From Tatumella citrea (GTDB lineage Bacteria; Pseudomonadota; Gammaproteobacteria; Enterobacterales; Enterobacteriaceae), in assembly GCF_002163585.1 (NCBI RefSeq), contig NZ_CP015579.1, positions 1,240,001 to 1,304,000 on the forward strand: a stretch of DNA of 64,000 bases, given 5' to 3'. Under the pieces are notes generated by a model that saw only the letters and a program-made list of their open reading frames with translations, was not told the DNA's origin and searched no databases. Positions 8,147 through 18,601 of the stretch are shown here, piece by piece (positions within the stretch are counted from its first letter, which is position 1; the number at the start of each line of letters is the position of its first letter). The position numbers and the translations under genes are program-made.

Positions 8147-8421
8147 CAACCGATAACTGGATTTTTTTAGAAAACTGCCCGATACCAATAGAGAGAAATA
8201 GTTTTTATCTATCATATACAGCACGTTATTTAAGAAATGTCGTCTGTTTTTTTTCTAAGTCCTGATGTCTAATTGCTGGCTAAGGTTCAGGGAATATGAT
8301 GATACGCATCTTTCGGGACGTTTCTGTCGGGAAACAATATCGTTAATCGCCGGGAACCGGACGAGCCACCTGGCCGTCAGAGAACCGCAATTTAGAAATC
8401 ATTATCTGGCAGGTTAATCTG

Positions 8422-8994
8422 GTGTATACGAAGAGAACGATTCAAATGGCCGTGGTGCTGGCCGGGATGCTAAGCACTTCAGTGACAGAGGCTGCGGGGA
8501 TAGGGCAGACAATATCGCAGGGCTGGGATACATTTACCGGTAATGTGGCCGAAACATGGAACTCACCGCAAACTGTCGATTTATATCTGCCGGCTATTAC
8601 CTGGCATAATCGACTGACTTACGATCGTGAGCATATTGATCGCTATAACGAAAGACCCTGGGGCGCAGGTGGTGGTATCTCCCGATACGATGAAAAGGGA
8701 AACTGGCAGGGTCTTTATCTGATGGCGTTTAAAGACTCCTTTAACAAATGGGAGCCGATAGGCGGCTATGGCTGGGAGGCTACATGGCGGCCATTCAGTA
8801 ACCAGAAGTTTCACCTGGGAGCGGGTTATACGGCAGGGGTGACTGCACGTAACAACTGGAACTATATTCCTATCCCACTGGTATTGCCGCTGGCATCCAT
8901 TGGCTACGGTCCGGTCAATTTTCAGATGACCTATATTCCCGGAACGTATAACAACGGAAACGTTTACTTTGCGTGGGTCAGAGTACAGTTTTAA
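8422..8994 (+). CDS. pagP: Lipid A palmitoyltransferase PagP
   Basis: A 190-residue outer-membrane enzyme that moves palmitate from phospholipid to lipid A. An N-terminal signal peptide (about residues 1-24, ending in TEA) precedes the eight-stranded barrel. Catalytic elements match E. coli PagP: His in AITWHNRL and the Asp-Ser pair in [10 protein letters not shown]. The blocks [34 protein letters not shown] and the C-terminal VQF are also conserved. The start is GTG; no better upstream ATG is in frame. It lies just upstream of cspE, as in E. coli, and points the same way. Confidence 0.95.
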   Translation: MYTKRTIQMAVVLAGMLSTSVTEAAGIGQTISQGWDTFTGNVAETWNSPQTVDLYLPAITWHNRLTYDREHIDRYNERPWGAGGGISRYDEKGNWQGLYLMAFKDSFNKWEPIGGYGWEATWRPFSNQKFHLGAGYTAGVTARNNWNYIPIPLVLPLASIGYGPVNFQMTYIPGTYNNGNVYFAWVRVQF

Positions 8995-9143
8995 ACTTCA
9001 TTACTGTGCAAAAAATGCCCTATTGTGACAAATTTGGGATATTTATCACTTTTTCTTTAATTGGCGCTGGACAAATTGCACCGGAATTGATGTACTGGAT
9101 GCCGACACAGTTTAGTGTCCATTTTTCATGTAAAGGTAATAAG

Positions 9144-9353
9144 ATGTCCAAGATTAAAGGTAACGTTAAGTGGTTTAATGAATCTAAAGGATTCGGTTTC
9201 ATTACTCCTGAAGATGGCAGCAAAGATGTATTCGTACACTTCTCTGCAATCGTGAGCAATGGCTTCAAAACTCTGGCTGAAGGTCAGCGTGTAGAGTTTG
9301 AAATTACTGACGGTGCCAAAGGCCCATCTGCTGCTAACGTTATCAGCCTGTAA
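9144..9353 (+). CDS. cspE: Cold-shock-like protein CspE
   Basis: A 69-residue single cold-shock domain protein that binds single-stranded RNA/DNA, melts secondary structure and antiterminates transcription. The RNP1 motif KGFGFITP and RNP2 motif VFVHFSAI are both present, and the sequence is close to E. coli CspE ([20 protein letters not shown]). The reading frame stays open upstream to 8973, but the ATG at 9144, preceded by AAAGGTAATAAG, gives the exact family length. In E. coli crcB and ybeM separate cspE from tatE; both are absent here. Confidence 0.97.
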   Translation: MSKIKGNVKWFNESKGFGFITPEDGSKDVFVHFSAIVSNGFKTLAEGQRVEFEITDGAKGPSAANVISL

Positions 9354-9371
9354 TTTTCAGTCAGAATCTCT

Positions 9372-9395
9372 AAAACCCGCCACGGCGGGTTTTTT
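9372..9395 (+). terminator. cspE intrinsic terminator
   Basis: AAAACCCGC-CACG-GCGGGTTTTTT: GC-rich stem at 9376-9389 flanked by A and T runs, 20 bases after the cspE stop. Confidence 0.9.
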
Positions 9396-9600
9396 ATTGC
9401 CTGAATTCCACCAAAACTATTTTTAGTAAAGTGGCTAATTATCAGGCAGAAGCTATTTAACGATTTGTTCTGTAAGGATACTGCAGGCTTTCGGTATGAT
9501 TAGTGCTATTCGTAGTCTGTTACAGAATTGTTTTGTGTTATACTCAGCTTTGCGTATTAATGTAGATGTAACGATCTTCGCAGAGGTTTAAAGGTATATT

Positions 9601-9804
9601 ATGGAAGGTATCAGTATTGCAAAACTGCTGATCATTGGTGCTCTTATCGTATTGCTTTTCGGCACCAATAAATTACGCTCATTAGGTGGTGACCTGGGTA
9701 GCGCAATTAAAGGCTTTAAAAAAGCCATGAAAGATGATGATTCTGCAGTTGCTAAAAGTGAAGCAGAGGAAATCCCTGCCGAACGTGTGACACATAAAGA
9801 ATAA
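9601..9804 (+). CDS. tatE: Twin-arginine translocase subunit TatE (TatA paralog)
   Basis: A 67-residue inner-membrane protein of the TatA/E family. It has an N-terminal transmembrane helix (about residues 6-20), the [14 protein letters not shown] hinge (the conserved FG pair is present) and an amphipathic helix ([13 protein letters not shown]), ending in a charged tail with HKE as in E. coli TatE. It can contribute to the pore-forming TatA oligomer for export of folded proteins. It stands alone, away from a tatABC operon, and next to lipA as in E. coli, which supports TatE over TatA. Confidence 0.95.
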   Translation: MEGISIAKLLIIGALIVLLFGTNKLRSLGGDLGSAIKGFKKAMKDDDSAVAKSEAEEIPAERVTHKE

Positions 9805-9846
9805 TGGCAGGTCCCGCAATAAATACCCGTATTTATTGTCAATAAA

Positions 9847-9876
9847 AACCAGATAGTCAGGCTGTCTGGTTTTTTG
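9847..9876 (+). terminator. tatE intrinsic terminator
   Basis: AACCAGA (9847-9853) pairs with TCTGGTT (9865-9871) and is followed by T4G T4; the upstream A run makes it usable on the opposite strand too. Confidence 0.8.
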
Positions 9877-9953
9877 TTTTTAAGGGGCTGAGCAGAAGTT
9901 CTACGGTCACCAAAGCTTTACGCCAGCAATGCTGTGGCAGCCCGGTAGAGATA

Positions 9954-9985
9954 CGCAGAGGCTGCTGGCTAATGCATCCTCTGCG
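9954..9985 (-). terminator. Hairpin downstream of lipA
   Basis: Perfect 8-base inverted repeat CGCAGAGG/CCTCTGCG just past the lipA stop. There is no T-run on the minus strand, so it is more likely an mRNA 3'-end stabiliser or weak terminator. Confidence 0.4.
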
Positions 9986-9994
9986 CTGAGGGAG

Positions 9995-10960
9995 TTACTT
10001 AATCTCGATGCCCTGAGCCTGCATGTCGGCGTGGTAAGAAGAGCGCACAAACGGGCCACAGGCAGCATGGGTAAAGCCCATTGCCATAGCTTCTGCTTTC
10101 ATTTCATCAAACTCATCCGGGCTAACATAACGCTGTACCGGTAGGTGATGACGGCTGGGCTGCAGGTACTGTCCCAGAGTCAGCATGGTGACTCCATGAC
10201 GGCGTAAATCACGCATCACTTCAACAATTTCGGCATTGGTCTCACCCAGACCAACCATCAGTCCTGATTTTGTCGGAATGTCAGGATGAGCCTGCTTAAA
10301 TCTTTCCAGTAGTGTCAGCGACCATTGGTAGTCAGCCCCTGGCCTTACCTGACGGTAAATACGCGGCACATTTTCCAGATTATGGTTAAACACATCCGGC
10401 GGAGTCGCTGTCAGAATATCGAGTGCCCGGTCCATCCGGCCACGAAAATCCGGGACCAGAGTTTCAATTTTTATTGCAGGGCTTTTTTCACGAATAGCTG
10501 AAATACAATCAGCAAAATGTTGTGCGCCACCGTCCCGTAAATCATCGCGGTCAACAGAGGTAATCACCACATAACGCAGTTTCATGTCAGCAATTGCCTG
10601 GGCGAGCTTACCGGCTTCGGCAGCGTCCGGAGGCAGTGGTCGTCCATGTGCAACATCGCAAAACGGACAACGGCGGGTACAAATAGCCCCAAGGATCATA
10701 AAAGTTGCTGTACCGTGGTTAAAACACTCTGACAGATTCGGACAGGAAGCTTCTTCACAGACGGAATGCAGGCCATTTTTACGCATGGCCGCTTTGATAC
10801 CCTGAATCCGGGTGGAGTCAGCAGGGAGCTTGATTTTCATCCACTCCGGCTTACGCAGTAATTCCTGACGTTCACTGACAACTGTTTTTACAGGGATCAG
10901 GGCCATCTTATCTGCATCACGATATTTGACGCCGCGTTCTATCTGAACAGGTTTACTCAT
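9995..10960 (-). CDS. lipA: Lipoyl synthase LipA
   Basis: A radical-SAM enzyme that inserts two sulfur atoms into octanoyl chains on lipoyl domains. With the MSKP start it is 321 residues, identical in length to E. coli LipA. Cysteines 68, 73 and 79 ([12 protein letters not shown]) bind the auxiliary 4Fe-4S cluster, and Cys94/98/101 (CTRRCPFC) bind the SAM cluster, with the conserved C-terminal RSSYHAD segment. A TTG 16 codons further upstream (11008) would extend it but has no ribosome binding site, so the ATG at 10960 is preferred. E. coli ybeF, normally between lipB and lipA, is missing. Confidence 0.97.
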   Translation of the reverse strand: MSKPVQIERGVKYRDADKMALIPVKTVVSERQELLRKPEWMKIKLPADSTRIQGIKAAMRKNGLHSVCEEASCPNLSECFNHGTATFMILGAICTRRCPFCDVAHGRPLPPDAAEAGKLAQAIADMKLRYVVITSVDRDDLRDGGAQHFADCISAIREKSPAIKIETLVPDFRGRMDRALDILTATPPDVFNHNLENVPRIYRQVRPGADYQWSLTLLERFKQAHPDIPTKSGLMVGLGETNAEIVEVMRDLRRHGVTMLTLGQYLQPSRHHLPVQRYVSPDEFDEMKAEAMAMGFTHAACGPFVRSSYHADMQAQGIEIK

Positions 10961-11096
10961 TTCTGCGGGTTCCGTTTGCTGATTGACTACAGGACTGTCT
11001 GTATTCAACTAATTTTGTAACATTGAAAAAAGTATATCATTTTGCCTGCGGCTGAGCAGCCCCGTGAGGCTGCAAAAGTTACATATTTGTAAAGCT

Positions 11097-11753
11097 TTAT
11101 TCAACCTGACAGGGGGCCTGTTGGGTAAATTCTATCCGGGGATAGCTTATCAGTCGGGTGAAATGATCAACCAGCCGGCGGGGGACTTCATCTAAATGAC
11201 GGCCATCGGTTAAATCTGCCAATCGCGTCATTTCCATACCGGCGTAACCGCAGGGATTGATTCTCAGAAATGGCCCAAGATCCATATCAACATTCAAAGC
11301 TAGTCCATGGAAGGAACAGCCTTTACGAATCCGCAGGCCCAGGGAGCATATTTTCTTCTCTTCAACATAGACACCCGGAGCATCATCTCGTGAGCGGGCT
11401 GCCACCGAAAAATCGGCCAGGGTAGCAATCACTGTTTGTTCAAGTACCGTGACCAGTTCACGAACTCCCAGCTTACGACGACGAATATCAACCATGACGT
11501 AAAGAATTTGCTGACCAGGGCCGTGGTAGGTGACCTGGCCGCCTCTGTCGCTCTGCATCACCGGGATATCGCCGGGAGATAACAGATGCTCCGGCTTACC
11601 CGCCTGACCCTGAGTGAATACTGCAGGATGCTGGACCAGCCACAGTTCATCGCAGCTTTCCGCAGTTCGTTGATCGGTAAACTGGTGCATTGCCTGTGAA
11701 ACGGTATGCCAGTCACGTAATCCTAGCTGTCGGACAATAAGGTGTTCAGACAA
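11097..11753 (-). CDS. lipB: Octanoyltransferase LipB
   Basis: A 218-residue cytoplasmic enzyme that moves octanoate from acyl carrier protein to apo-lipoyl domains, the substrate for LipA. The acyl-thioester Cys is Cys168 in [12 protein letters not shown] and the catalytic Lys is in [11 protein letters not shown] (Lys134). The substrate loop [13 protein letters not shown] is intact. The start is TTG; no in-frame ATG fits the family N-terminus (HLIVRQLGL), and E. coli lipB also begins with TTG as I recall it. It is 85 bases downstream of ybeD. Confidence 0.96.
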   Translation of the reverse strand: MSEHLIVRQLGLRDWHTVSQAMHQFTDQRTAESCDELWLVQHPAVFTQGQAGKPEHLLSPGDIPVMQSDRGGQVTYHGPGQQILYVMVDIRRRKLGVRELVTVLEQTVIATLADFSVAARSRDDAPGVYVEEKKICSLGLRIRKGCSFHGLALNVDMDLGPFLRINPCGYAGMEMTRLADLTDGRHLDEVPRRLVDHFTRLISYPRIEFTQQAPCQVE

Positions 11754-11838
11754 GAGGTTAACCCGGTAGAAAACAGATAAGAGGAGTATAGCGCCGGGAG
11801 TGGCGGCTGAACATCAGCCATTACCCGGCGCAGGGGGG

Positions 11839-12102
11839 TTACAGCACCATACGAACAATTTCGATATTGCCGAGTTCTTCGTAAAGCGTCTCGACCTGTT
11901 CAATATGAGTTGCGTTAATCGTAATAGAAACTGAGTGATAATTGCCTTTGCTACTTGGTTTTACATCCGGTGAGTAATCACCAGGGGCATGGCGTTGTAC
12001 CACTTCAATCACCTGATCAACCAGCTCTGGCTGTGCCAGCCCCATAACTTTATAGGTGAACGGGGTTGGGAATTCGAGCAATTCATTAAGTTTGGTTTTC
12101 AT
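11839..12102 (-). CDS. ybeD: YbeD, DUF493 family protein
   Basis: An 87-residue protein of the DUF493/YbeD family with a ferredoxin-like (ACT-like) fold, nearly identical to E. coli YbeD ([20 protein letters not shown]). The fold resembles regulatory ACT domains. Its function is not established; it is always next to dacA and lipB in enterobacteria, so a link to lipoate or the envelope is only inferred. A good GGAG lies before the ATG, and an intrinsic terminator separates it from dacA upstream. Confidence 0.95.
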   Translation of the reverse strand: MKTKLNELLEFPTPFTYKVMGLAQPELVDQVIEVVQRHAPGDYSPDVKPSSKGNYHSVSITINATHIEQVETLYEELGNIEIVRMVL

Positions 12103-12118
12103 AGTGACTCCGTGAACA

Positions 12119-12146
12119 AAAGATGCCCCCGAAAATTCGGGGGCAT
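12119..12146 (-). terminator. dacA intrinsic terminator
   Basis: On the minus strand ATGCCCCCGA-ATT-TCGGGGGCAT (12123-12146, fully self-complementary arms) is followed by CTTTTG. It sits between dacA and ybeD, so ybeD-lipB probably have their own promoter or depend on read-through. Confidence 0.85.
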
Positions 12147-12196
12147 GGTAATACTTTACTATATTGGGGTGGTTACGGGGAATTCAACCCGTCAGG

Positions 12197-13408
12197 TCAC
12201 CCCAGCCAGTGGTGGAACATCAGTTTAATATAATCGATTATCCGGCTAAAGAAACCACCCTGTTTCACCTCATTCAGCACCACCAGCGGTTCTTTGGCAA
12301 TGGTCTTGCCATCCAGCTGAAAGTCAATTGTGCCAATGACCTGGTTTTTCGCCAGCGGAGCGTGCAGTTCAGTATTATTCAGTACATAACTGGCTTTAAG
12401 ATCTTTGGCCCGACCTCGCGGTACGGTCAGCCAGACATCTTTTTCCACGCCGAGTTGAGCATGATCGCTGTCACCAAACCAGACAGGCTCTGAGGCAAAA
12501 TCTTTACCTGCTTTGAGCGGAGACACCGTTTCAAAGAAGCGGAATCCCCAGGTGAGCAATTTCTTGCTTTCGGTTTCACGCCCTTTGTAAGTGTGCCCGC
12601 CCAGCACAGCAGAAATCAGACGCATCTGTCCTTCTGTTGCTGAGGCTACCAGATTGTATCCGGCAGAGTTGGTATGGCCGGTTTTGATGCCATCAACATT
12701 CAGACTGGTATCCCATAACAAGCCATTACGGTTAGTCTGACGGATGTTATTAAAGGTAAATTCTTTTTCTTTATAGACTGCATACTCTTCCGGCACATCG
12801 CGGATCAGCGCACGACCAATCAGTGCCATATCGCGGGCAGAACTATACTGGCCATCAGCATCCAGTCCGTGGACCGTCATAAAGTGGGTGTTTTGTAAGC
12901 CCAGAGCTTTAACATAGTTGTTCATCAGCCCGACAAAGGCGTCCTGGCTGCCGGCAACATAGTCAGCCATTGCAACACAGGCATCATTACCGGATTGCAG
13001 CACAATGCCGCGGGTAAGCTGTGAAACCGGGACCCGGTCGCCTGGTTTCAGGAACATGAGTGATGAACCTTTAAATACCGGGTTGCCGGTGGCCCAGGCA
13101 TCCTGACCCACAGTCACCATATCATCCTGATGAATTTTACCCGCTTTGATTGCCTGACCAATGACGTAACTGGTCATCATTTTGGTCAGGCTGGCGGGAT
13201 CCCTGCGGGTATCGGCATTCTTCTCTGCCAGCACGGTACCGGAATTATAATCGATAAGAACGTAGGCTTCTGCATCGATGTCCGGCACTCCCGGGATCAT
13301 GGTTTTTAAATTAACTTCATCAGCCAGGGCTGAATGACTTAACAGCAACGCAACCAGAGATACTGCGCTGAATCTGGAACATAAATATAAAGAGGTCTTT
13401 CTGTTCAT
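12197..13408 (-). CDS. dacA: D-alanyl-D-alanine carboxypeptidase DacA (PBP5)
   Basis: A 403-residue periplasmic low-molecular-weight penicillin-binding protein that trims the terminal D-Ala from peptidoglycan pentapeptides. A signal peptide ends at about residue 29 (SHSALA). The three active-site motifs are S73-LTK, S139-GN and K242-TG. The C-terminal all-beta domain is followed by an amphipathic anchor helix ([18 protein letters not shown]) that tethers it to the outer face of the inner membrane. It is downstream of rlpA in the elongation cluster. No strong ribosome binding site is visible before the ATG. Confidence 0.96.
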   Translation of the reverse strand: MNRKTSLYLCSRFSAVSLVALLLSHSALADEVNLKTMIPGVPDIDAEAYVLIDYNSGTVLAEKNADTRRDPASLTKMMTSYVIGQAIKAGKIHQDDMVTVGQDAWATGNPVFKGSSLMFLKPGDRVPVSQLTRGIVLQSGNDACVAMADYVAGSQDAFVGLMNNYVKALGLQNTHFMTVHGLDADGQYSSARDMALIGRALIRDVPEEYAVYKEKEFTFNNIRQTNRNGLLWDTSLNVDGIKTGHTNSAGYNLVASATEGQMRLISAVLGGHTYKGRETESKKLLTWGFRFFETVSPLKAGKDFASEPVWFGDSDHAQLGVEKDVWLTVPRGRAKDLKASYVLNNTELHAPLAKNQVIGTIDFQLDGKTIAKEPLVVLNEVKQGGFFSRIIDYIKLMFHHWLG

Positions 13409-13458
13409 TTTTATAATAACTTTATCCGCGGGCAGTAAATGTTTGTCACAAACTATAA

Positions 13459-13485
13459 CAGGATGCCTGGCTTACAGGCATCCTG
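13459..13485 (-). terminator. rlpA intrinsic terminator
   Basis: Perfect 11-base stem CAGGATGCCTG / CAGGCATCCTG with a 5-base loop, followed on the minus strand by TTATAGTTTG. It separates rlpA from dacA. Confidence 0.75.
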
Positions 13486-13526
13486 CTTTACTTAAGTTTA
13501 TGCTTTTACTCGCAGTAACGGGATGA

Positions 13527-14738
13527 TTAATGTGCAGTAGTCACAAATGAAGTGATTTGCTCGCTGGCTAAACGTTGCTGTAACGCTACGGCTTGTTTGC
13601 GATCAGCATATCCACCCAACTGCACACGGTAGACACTTCCGTTAACGACTTCAGTATGTCCGGCCACGCCAAAACGTTGTCCCAGCTTTTGAGCCAGTTG
13701 AGTTGCGCGCTGCTGGTCATTAATGGCTGCCACCTGAACCACAAATCCATGACCTTTGCCGGTTGAAACAACCGGTGCTTTAGCCGCGGGTGTTTTGGCT
13801 GCCGGAACAGGGGAGGTCACCGGACCCGGGTCAGGAGCTGTAACTGCTGCCGCTTCTGCAGCTGCCTCTGATTGTGGTGCCGTATGGGCCGGGGCTGCTA
13901 CTGCCGCCGCAGCCGGGGCTGAAGGGGTATCAGATTCCAGAACACCACTGGCCAGAGGTTGTGGTGCACCAAGGAAGCCATTACTGTGCACCGGCGCACC
14001 CATGCTGTTATTACTTTGCAGGGTACTGTTAGCAACAGGCATCACATTACCCTGAGTGTCACTGGCCTGAGCCGTTGGCGCTGTTTCAGGCAGTGCAGTA
14101 CTGCTTCCGCTCATAACAGGGGCTGATGGCATCGGACTATCAAGATTTGGCCGTGCCGGCAGGTCATAACTCTGGATGGCGACTTTAGTGCCAACAGTGC
14201 CGGGACCGGATAACGTACCGTCCGGCGACACAGTAATCGCATCGACACGCACGCGGGTGTTGTCAGAGATATTCAGGCGATTGGCTGCAGATGAGGATAA
14301 GTCAATGATACGACCCTGAACAAACGGCCCGCGGTCATTAATTCGTACCACCAACTGGCGTCCGTTAGCCAGATTGGTTACCCTGGCATAGCTGGGGATC
14401 GGCAGAACCGGAGAGGCTGCGGTATATGCATTAGGATCAAACGGTTCGCCGGAGGCCGTGGTATTTCCGGCAGACTCCTGTCCGTAAGAGCTGGCCAGCC
14501 CGATCTGACTAAAATTAGACGTATCTTTTACGACGGTATAACTGGAACCATTGACCTTGTAGTCCTGGTTAGCCGATGGAATTAATGCTTCATACTTTGG
14601 TTGTACCCCCGGAATTTCGACCACAGGGCCGGTCCAGGCGGGTTGAGGAGGAGCCGCATACTGTTGCTCCTGGTTGCCGGAACACCCCGCCAACACTAAC
14701 GATGCCAGCCCAATACTGATCAGCAATTCCTTACGCAT
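13527..14738 (-). CDS. rlpA: Septal-ring lipoprotein RlpA with SPOR domain
   Basis: A 403-residue lipoprotein. The signal peptide ends in a lipobox (LASLVLAGC, lipidated Cys18). A double-psi beta-barrel domain (about residues 75-165; ASSYGQ, NTTASGE, RINDRGPF) is followed by a long Ala/Pro/Ser-rich linker (about 200-320) and a C-terminal SPOR domain (about 328-403) that binds denuded glycan at the division septum. Homologs (shown for Pseudomonas RlpA) are lytic transglycosylases acting on stem-peptide-free glycans; in E. coli activity is less clear. Clean GAGGCG precedes the ATG. It is 10 bases from rodA, so the genes are co-transcribed. Confidence 0.93.
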   Translation of the reverse strand: MRKELLISIGLASLVLAGCSGNQEQQYAAPPQPAWTGPVVEIPGVQPKYEALIPSANQDYKVNGSSYTVVKDTSNFSQIGLASSYGQESAGNTTASGEPFDPNAYTAASPVLPIPSYARVTNLANGRQLVVRINDRGPFVQGRIIDLSSSAANRLNISDNTRVRVDAITVSPDGTLSGPGTVGTKVAIQSYDLPARPNLDSPMPSAPVMSGSSTALPETAPTAQASDTQGNVMPVANSTLQSNNSMGAPVHSNGFLGAPQPLASGVLESDTPSAPAAAAVAAPAHTAPQSEAAAEAAAVTAPDPGPVTSPVPAAKTPAAKAPVVSTGKGHGFVVQVAAINDQQRATQLAQKLGQRFGVAGHTEVVNGSVYRVQLGGYADRKQAVALQQRLASEQITSFVTTAH

Positions 14739-14748
14739 GTATCGCCTC

Positions 14749-15867
14749 TTAAACGCTTTTTGATAACATTTTTCGATGAGTATGGATCGACATTACGATG
14801 CCAAATCCTGCCATTAATACGATCAGTGCTGAACCGCCGTAACTGATTAACGGTAGCGGAACACCTACGACCGGCAAAATACCGCTTACCATACCAATAT
14901 TTACAAAGACATAGACAAATAATATCAGCATGATGCCACCCGACAATACCCGGCCGAAAGTGGTTTGTGCTTTGGCGGCAATGACCAGCCCGCGTATAAT
15001 TAATAACAGATACAGTGCCAGTAATGCCAGCACGCCGACCAGCCCCAGCTCTTCTGCCAGTACCGCAAAGATAAAGTCCGTATGCCGTTCCGGCAAAAAT
15101 TCCAGCTGCGACTGTGTACCGTGCAACCAGCCTTTACCGTGAAGGCCACCTGAGCCGATTGCAATTTTCGACTGAATAATATGGTAACCAGCGCCCAGCG
15201 GGTCACTTTCCGGATTCAGCAGCATCATTACACGATCACGCTGATAGTCGTGCATCAGGAAAAACCAGAGGATAGGGATAAACGCAGCCACCAGCAAAAA
15301 GGCAACCGCAATCAGTTTCCAGCTCATTCCTGACAGGAACAGTACAAACAGCCCGGACGCCGCAATCAGTATCGCCGTACCCAGGTCCGGCTGAGCCGCG
15401 ACCAGCAAAGTGGGTAAGAAAATCAGTATCAGCGCTAATGCGGTATTTTTCAGTGTTGGCGGACAAACATCCCGGTTGATAAACCTTGCAACCATTAACG
15501 GGACCGCGATTTTGGCAATTTCTGAAGGCTGGAAACGGATAAAACCGAGGTCCAGCCAGCGTTGGGCCCCTTTACTGATATGACCAAAAGCATCAACCGC
15601 TACCAACAGGATGATACTCAGAATGTACAAATAGGGAGCCCAGCTTTCATAGACCCGTGGCGGAACCTGAGCCAGTGCCAGCATCAGGGTGACTCCCATA
15701 GCTATCTGCTCCAGCTTACGTTCCATCATCCCGGGATCCTGACCACTGGCACTCCAGATGACAAATCCACTGTAGGTGAGCAGGGTAAAAATTATTAGTA
15801 CAAACAGAGGATCGATATGGATACGGGTCCAGATCGATTTTTTCTGCGGACTATCACTCAAAGACAT
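14749..15867 (-). CDS. mrdB: Peptidoglycan glycosyltransferase RodA (MrdB)
   Basis: A 372-residue SEDS-family polytopic inner-membrane protein (about 10 hydrophobic segments) that polymerises lipid II during lateral wall growth, with PBP2 as its transpeptidase partner. Conserved SEDS segments include the [21 protein letters not shown] block, AAQPDLGTA (the Asp is essential in RodA), the large extracytoplasmic loop ending in [17 protein letters not shown], and [13 protein letters not shown]. It begins 2 bases after the mrdA stop, a tight coupling that matches the complex formed by the two proteins. Confidence 0.97.
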   Translation of the reverse strand: MSLSDSPQKKSIWTRIHIDPLFVLIIFTLLTYSGFVIWSASGQDPGMMERKLEQIAMGVTLMLALAQVPPRVYESWAPYLYILSIILLVAVDAFGHISKGAQRWLDLGFIRFQPSEIAKIAVPLMVARFINRDVCPPTLKNTALALILIFLPTLLVAAQPDLGTAILIAASGLFVLFLSGMSWKLIAVAFLLVAAFIPILWFFLMHDYQRDRVMMLLNPESDPLGAGYHIIQSKIAIGSGGLHGKGWLHGTQSQLEFLPERHTDFIFAVLAEELGLVGVLALLALYLLLIIRGLVIAAKAQTTFGRVLSGGIMLILFVYVFVNIGMVSGILPVVGVPLPLISYGGSALIVLMAGFGIVMSIHTHRKMLSKSV

Positions 15868-15869
15868 AT

Positions 15870-17774
15870 TTACTCACCTTCGTAACCTGGAGGAAGCGGT
15901 ACAGCCTGAGGGAGATCAGTATTGTTGTCTCCCAGCATGATGTGATCCAGAATCTGCCGCATTATGGTACCGACTGCAGCACCCGCACCGCCGTTTTCTA
16001 AAATCATAGTGACAGCAACCCGTGGATTATCGTAAGGAGCAAAGGCGGTCATCAGTTTATGATCCCGCAGTCTTTCGGCAATCCGATGGGCGTTGTATGT
16101 TTCATTCTCTTTCAGGCCAAAAACCTGAGCGGTACCAGATTTGGCCGCAATTTTATACGGAGCATTATCAAAACTTTTGCGTGCCGTACCGTTTGGCCGG
16201 TTAGCGACGCCGTACATTCCGTCTTTGGCGATTTCCCAGTAGCCGGAATGTATTTCACCAATGGTACCTGCCTCTGCCGGACGGAACGGAACAATTTCAG
16301 AACCACGACTCTCAGCCATCAGAAAATGAGGGACTTTCACCACCCCGTCATTAATCAGTGTCATCATCGCTTTATTCATTTGCAGCGGCGTGGCTGTCCA
16401 GTAACCTTGCCCAATGCCTACCGGAATGGTATCACCCTGATACCAGGGTTTTTTAAACCGGCGTAGCTTCCATTCACGGGTAGGCATATTCCCGGCACTT
16501 TCCTGGGGCAAATCAACTCCGGTTCGTGAGCCATAACCAAATTTCTGCATCCACTCTGACAACCGGTCAATGCCCATATCATAGGCGACCTGATAAAAAA
16601 ATGTATCAGCAGATTCTTCAAGAGATTTCGTGACGTTAAGCCGGCCATGCCCCCATTTTTTCCAGTCCCGGTAGCGTTTATCGGATCCTGGTAATTGCCA
16701 CCAGCCAGGATCGAATAATGTGGTGTTACGATTAATCACACCTGCGGTTAACGCTGAAACAGCTACATACGGTTTGACCGTGGATGCCGGTGGGTAGGCC
16801 GCCTGAATGGCCCTGTTGTACAGAGGACGGTTCTGGTCGGTCAGCAACGTTTTATAATCGGTCGCGGAAATCCCGTTAACAAACAGGTTGGCATCGTAAC
16901 TAGGGTTGGAAACCATCGCGAGTATTTCGCCATTGCGTGGGTCGGTCACCACCACGGCAGCGCGGCTGCCCTGCAACAACGTTTCAATGTATTGTTGTAG
17001 TTTCAGGTCGAGGCTCAGATAGATGTCGTGACCAGCAACCGGCGGTTCCTGATTCAGCTGGCGGATCACTCTGCCGCGGTTATTGACCTCGACTTCTTCA
17101 TAACCGGTTTTCCCGTGCAAAGTATCTTCGTAAAAGCTCTCGATACCCAGTTTCCCGATATCATGAGTTGCCGCGTAGTTACCGGTTTTTCCTTCCTGAT
17201 CGAGCCTCAGCACATCCCTGTCATTAATTTTAGAAACATATCCCACTACATGGGTGAGGGTGGCGCCATAAGGATAAAAGCGTCGCTGATAGCCTTTGAT
17301 TTCTACCCCGGGGTAACGATACTGATTGACGGAAAAGCGGGCTATCTGTAGTTCGTTGAGATTGCTTTTCAACGGAATAGAGGTAAAACGCCGGGAACGT
17401 TTGCGTTCTTTCTCAAACGCATCAAGGTCTTCCTGGCTTAAATTCAGAACGGTCTGTAATTCACGCAGAGTCTGTGACAGATTTGCCACTTTTTCAGGTA
17501 CCAACTCGGCCTGGTAAATGGTCCGGTTGATGGCCAGAGGAATTTTGTTCCGGTCGTAAATCATTCCCCTGCTGGGGGCGACAGGCACCAGCTTAATGCG
17601 GTTCTGATTTGACCGGGTGCTGTAATCATCAAAACGCAGAACCTGCAGATGCCAGAGATTAAACACCAGAATCGCACTCAGCATAAAAATGCCGAGAAAA
17701 GCAATCAACGCCCGTCTGGCGAACAATTGTTGTTCGGCACTGTAATCCCTGAAAGCACTTCTGGTTAGATTCAT
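15870..17774 (-). CDS. mrdA: Penicillin-binding protein 2 (MrdA)
   Basis: A 634-residue class B penicillin-binding protein, the elongasome transpeptidase. One N-terminal membrane helix (about residues 22-45) precedes the pedestal domain with RGMIYDRN (about 69-76) and the transpeptidase domain, with catalytic Ser331 in STVK, the SAD motif in EESADTFF and KSGTAQ near residue 544. The length matches E. coli PBP2 (633). The gene order mrdA-mrdB-rlpA-dacA is the conserved elongation cluster. The ribosome binding site before the ATG is weak. This is the usual target of mecillinam in enterobacteria. Confidence 0.97.
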   Translation of the reverse strand: MNLTRSAFRDYSAEQQLFARRALIAFLGIFMLSAILVFNLWHLQVLRFDDYSTRSNQNRIKLVPVAPSRGMIYDRNKIPLAINRTIYQAELVPEKVANLSQTLRELQTVLNLSQEDLDAFEKERKRSRRFTSIPLKSNLNELQIARFSVNQYRYPGVEIKGYQRRFYPYGATLTHVVGYVSKINDRDVLRLDQEGKTGNYAATHDIGKLGIESFYEDTLHGKTGYEEVEVNNRGRVIRQLNQEPPVAGHDIYLSLDLKLQQYIETLLQGSRAAVVVTDPRNGEILAMVSNPSYDANLFVNGISATDYKTLLTDQNRPLYNRAIQAAYPPASTVKPYVAVSALTAGVINRNTTLFDPGWWQLPGSDKRYRDWKKWGHGRLNVTKSLEESADTFFYQVAYDMGIDRLSEWMQKFGYGSRTGVDLPQESAGNMPTREWKLRRFKKPWYQGDTIPVGIGQGYWTATPLQMNKAMMTLINDGVVKVPHFLMAESRGSEIVPFRPAEAGTIGEIHSGYWEIAKDGMYGVANRPNGTARKSFDNAPYKIAAKSGTAQVFGLKENETYNAHRIAERLRDHKLMTAFAPYDNPRVAVTMILENGGAGAAVGTIMRQILDHIMLGDNNTDLPQAVPLPPGYEGE

Positions 17775-17809
17775 CCGCGGCCTGTCAGTCCGGAAGTTAC
17801 CTTATCTGG

Positions 17810-18280
17810 CTATTCGCGGTGATAAGGGTGGTTAGTGGTAATACTCCACGCCCGGTAGAGGCTTTCCGCGACCAGAACACGCACCAGCGGGTGAGGGAGT
17901 GTAAGCGCTGATAGAGACCAGCTTTGTTCGGCAGCAGCTTTGCAGGCAGGAGCCAGTCCCTCTGGTCCACCGATCAGCAGGCTGACATCACGCCCGTCCT
18001 GTTTCCAGCGTTCCAGTTGTTGCGCCAGTTGAGGGGTTTCCCAGGGCTGTCCCGGGATATCCAGTGTGACTATCCGGTTACCTTTCCCGACAGCAGCCAG
18101 CATCGCATCGCCTTCTTTTTCAAGAATGCGTTTAATATCTGCGTTTTTCCCCCGCTTACCGGCAGGAACTTCAGTCAGCTCAAACGGCATATCTTTAGGG
18201 AAACGGCGCAGATAATCCATAAATCCGGTCTGCACCCAGTCTGGCATTTTAGTACCGACGGCGACAAGTTGCAGTTTCAA
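17810..18280 (-). CDS. rlmH: 23S rRNA (pseudouridine1915-N3)-methyltransferase RlmH
   Basis: A 156-residue SPOUT-class methyltransferase that modifies pseudouridine 1915 of 23S rRNA in helix 69 on the assembled ribosome. The SAM-binding knot signature is LLIGGPEGL (about residues 102-110) followed by [20 protein letters not shown] and the C-terminal HPYHRE. The start codon is TTG, preceded by GGAG; the [10 protein letters not shown]-terminus matches the family exactly. It begins 3 bases after rsfS, so translation of the two ribosome-related genes is probably coupled. Confidence 0.96.
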   Translation of the reverse strand: MKLQLVAVGTKMPDWVQTGFMDYLRRFPKDMPFELTEVPAGKRGKNADIKRILEKEGDAMLAAVGKGNRIVTLDIPGQPWETPQLAQQLERWKQDGRDVSLLIGGPEGLAPACKAAAEQSWSLSALTLPHPLVRVLVAESLYRAWSITTNHPYHRE

Positions 18281-18283
18281 GCA

Positions 18284-18601
18284 TCAGCTCCAGAGTTTTT
18301 CCAGCTCATACAACTGGCGGCTCTCTTCCTGCATAACATGCACAATAACTTCACCGAGATCGACGACTACCCAGTCACCGCCGGCTTTTCCGTCGGTGCC
18401 CAGTGGGCTTACTCCGGCTGCGCGTGATTCCTGAACCAGGTGATCGGCAATTGAAACCACGTGACGGTTAGATGTTCCGGTACAGATAACCATACAATCG
18501 GTAATACTGGATTTTCCACGGACATCAATAGCAATGATATCCTGAGCTTTAAGGTCATCGACTTTATCGATAACAAAGGATTGGAGTGTCTGGCCTTGCA
18601 A
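18284..18601 (-). CDS. rsfS: Ribosomal silencing factor RsfS
   Basis: A 105-residue DUF143/RsfS protein that binds L14 on the 50S subunit and blocks subunit joining when nutrients are short. Recognisable blocks are [34 protein letters not shown] and [18 protein letters not shown]. The TTG start has GAGGGG about 6 bases upstream, and the N-terminus MQGQ(T/A)LQ-FVIDK matches E. coli. cobC, which lies between nadD and rsfS in E. coli, is absent; only 92 bases separate the genes. Confidence 0.96.
   Translation of the reverse strand: MQGQTLQSFVIDKVDDLKAQDIIAIDVRGKSSITDCMVICTGTSNRHVVSIADHLVQESRAAGVSPLGTDGKAGGDWVVVDLGEVIVHVMQEESRQLYELEKLWS

Larger units (their letters stand above)
8013..8421. other. 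Divergent hcxB-pagP intergenic region
   Basis: This 409-base gap holds the promoters of two divergent genes. Two items are visible: a terminator-like hairpin pointing toward hcxB (8097-8118) and a PhoP-box-like direct repeat (8130-8146). The remainder is a long AT-rich leader for pagP with a T8 run near 8250. I see no convincing small gene. Confidence 0.5.

Noticed and set aside
9001..9143. CspE starting at 8973 with a 57-residue extension
   Set aside because: The extension overlaps the end of pagP, and the internal ATG at 9144 has a ribosome binding site and gives the invariant 69-residue protein.
13756..14055. Ala-rich 99-codon plus-strand ORF inside rlpA
   Set aside because: It is the shadow of the Pro/Ala-rich RlpA linker and has no ribosome binding site or family resemblance.
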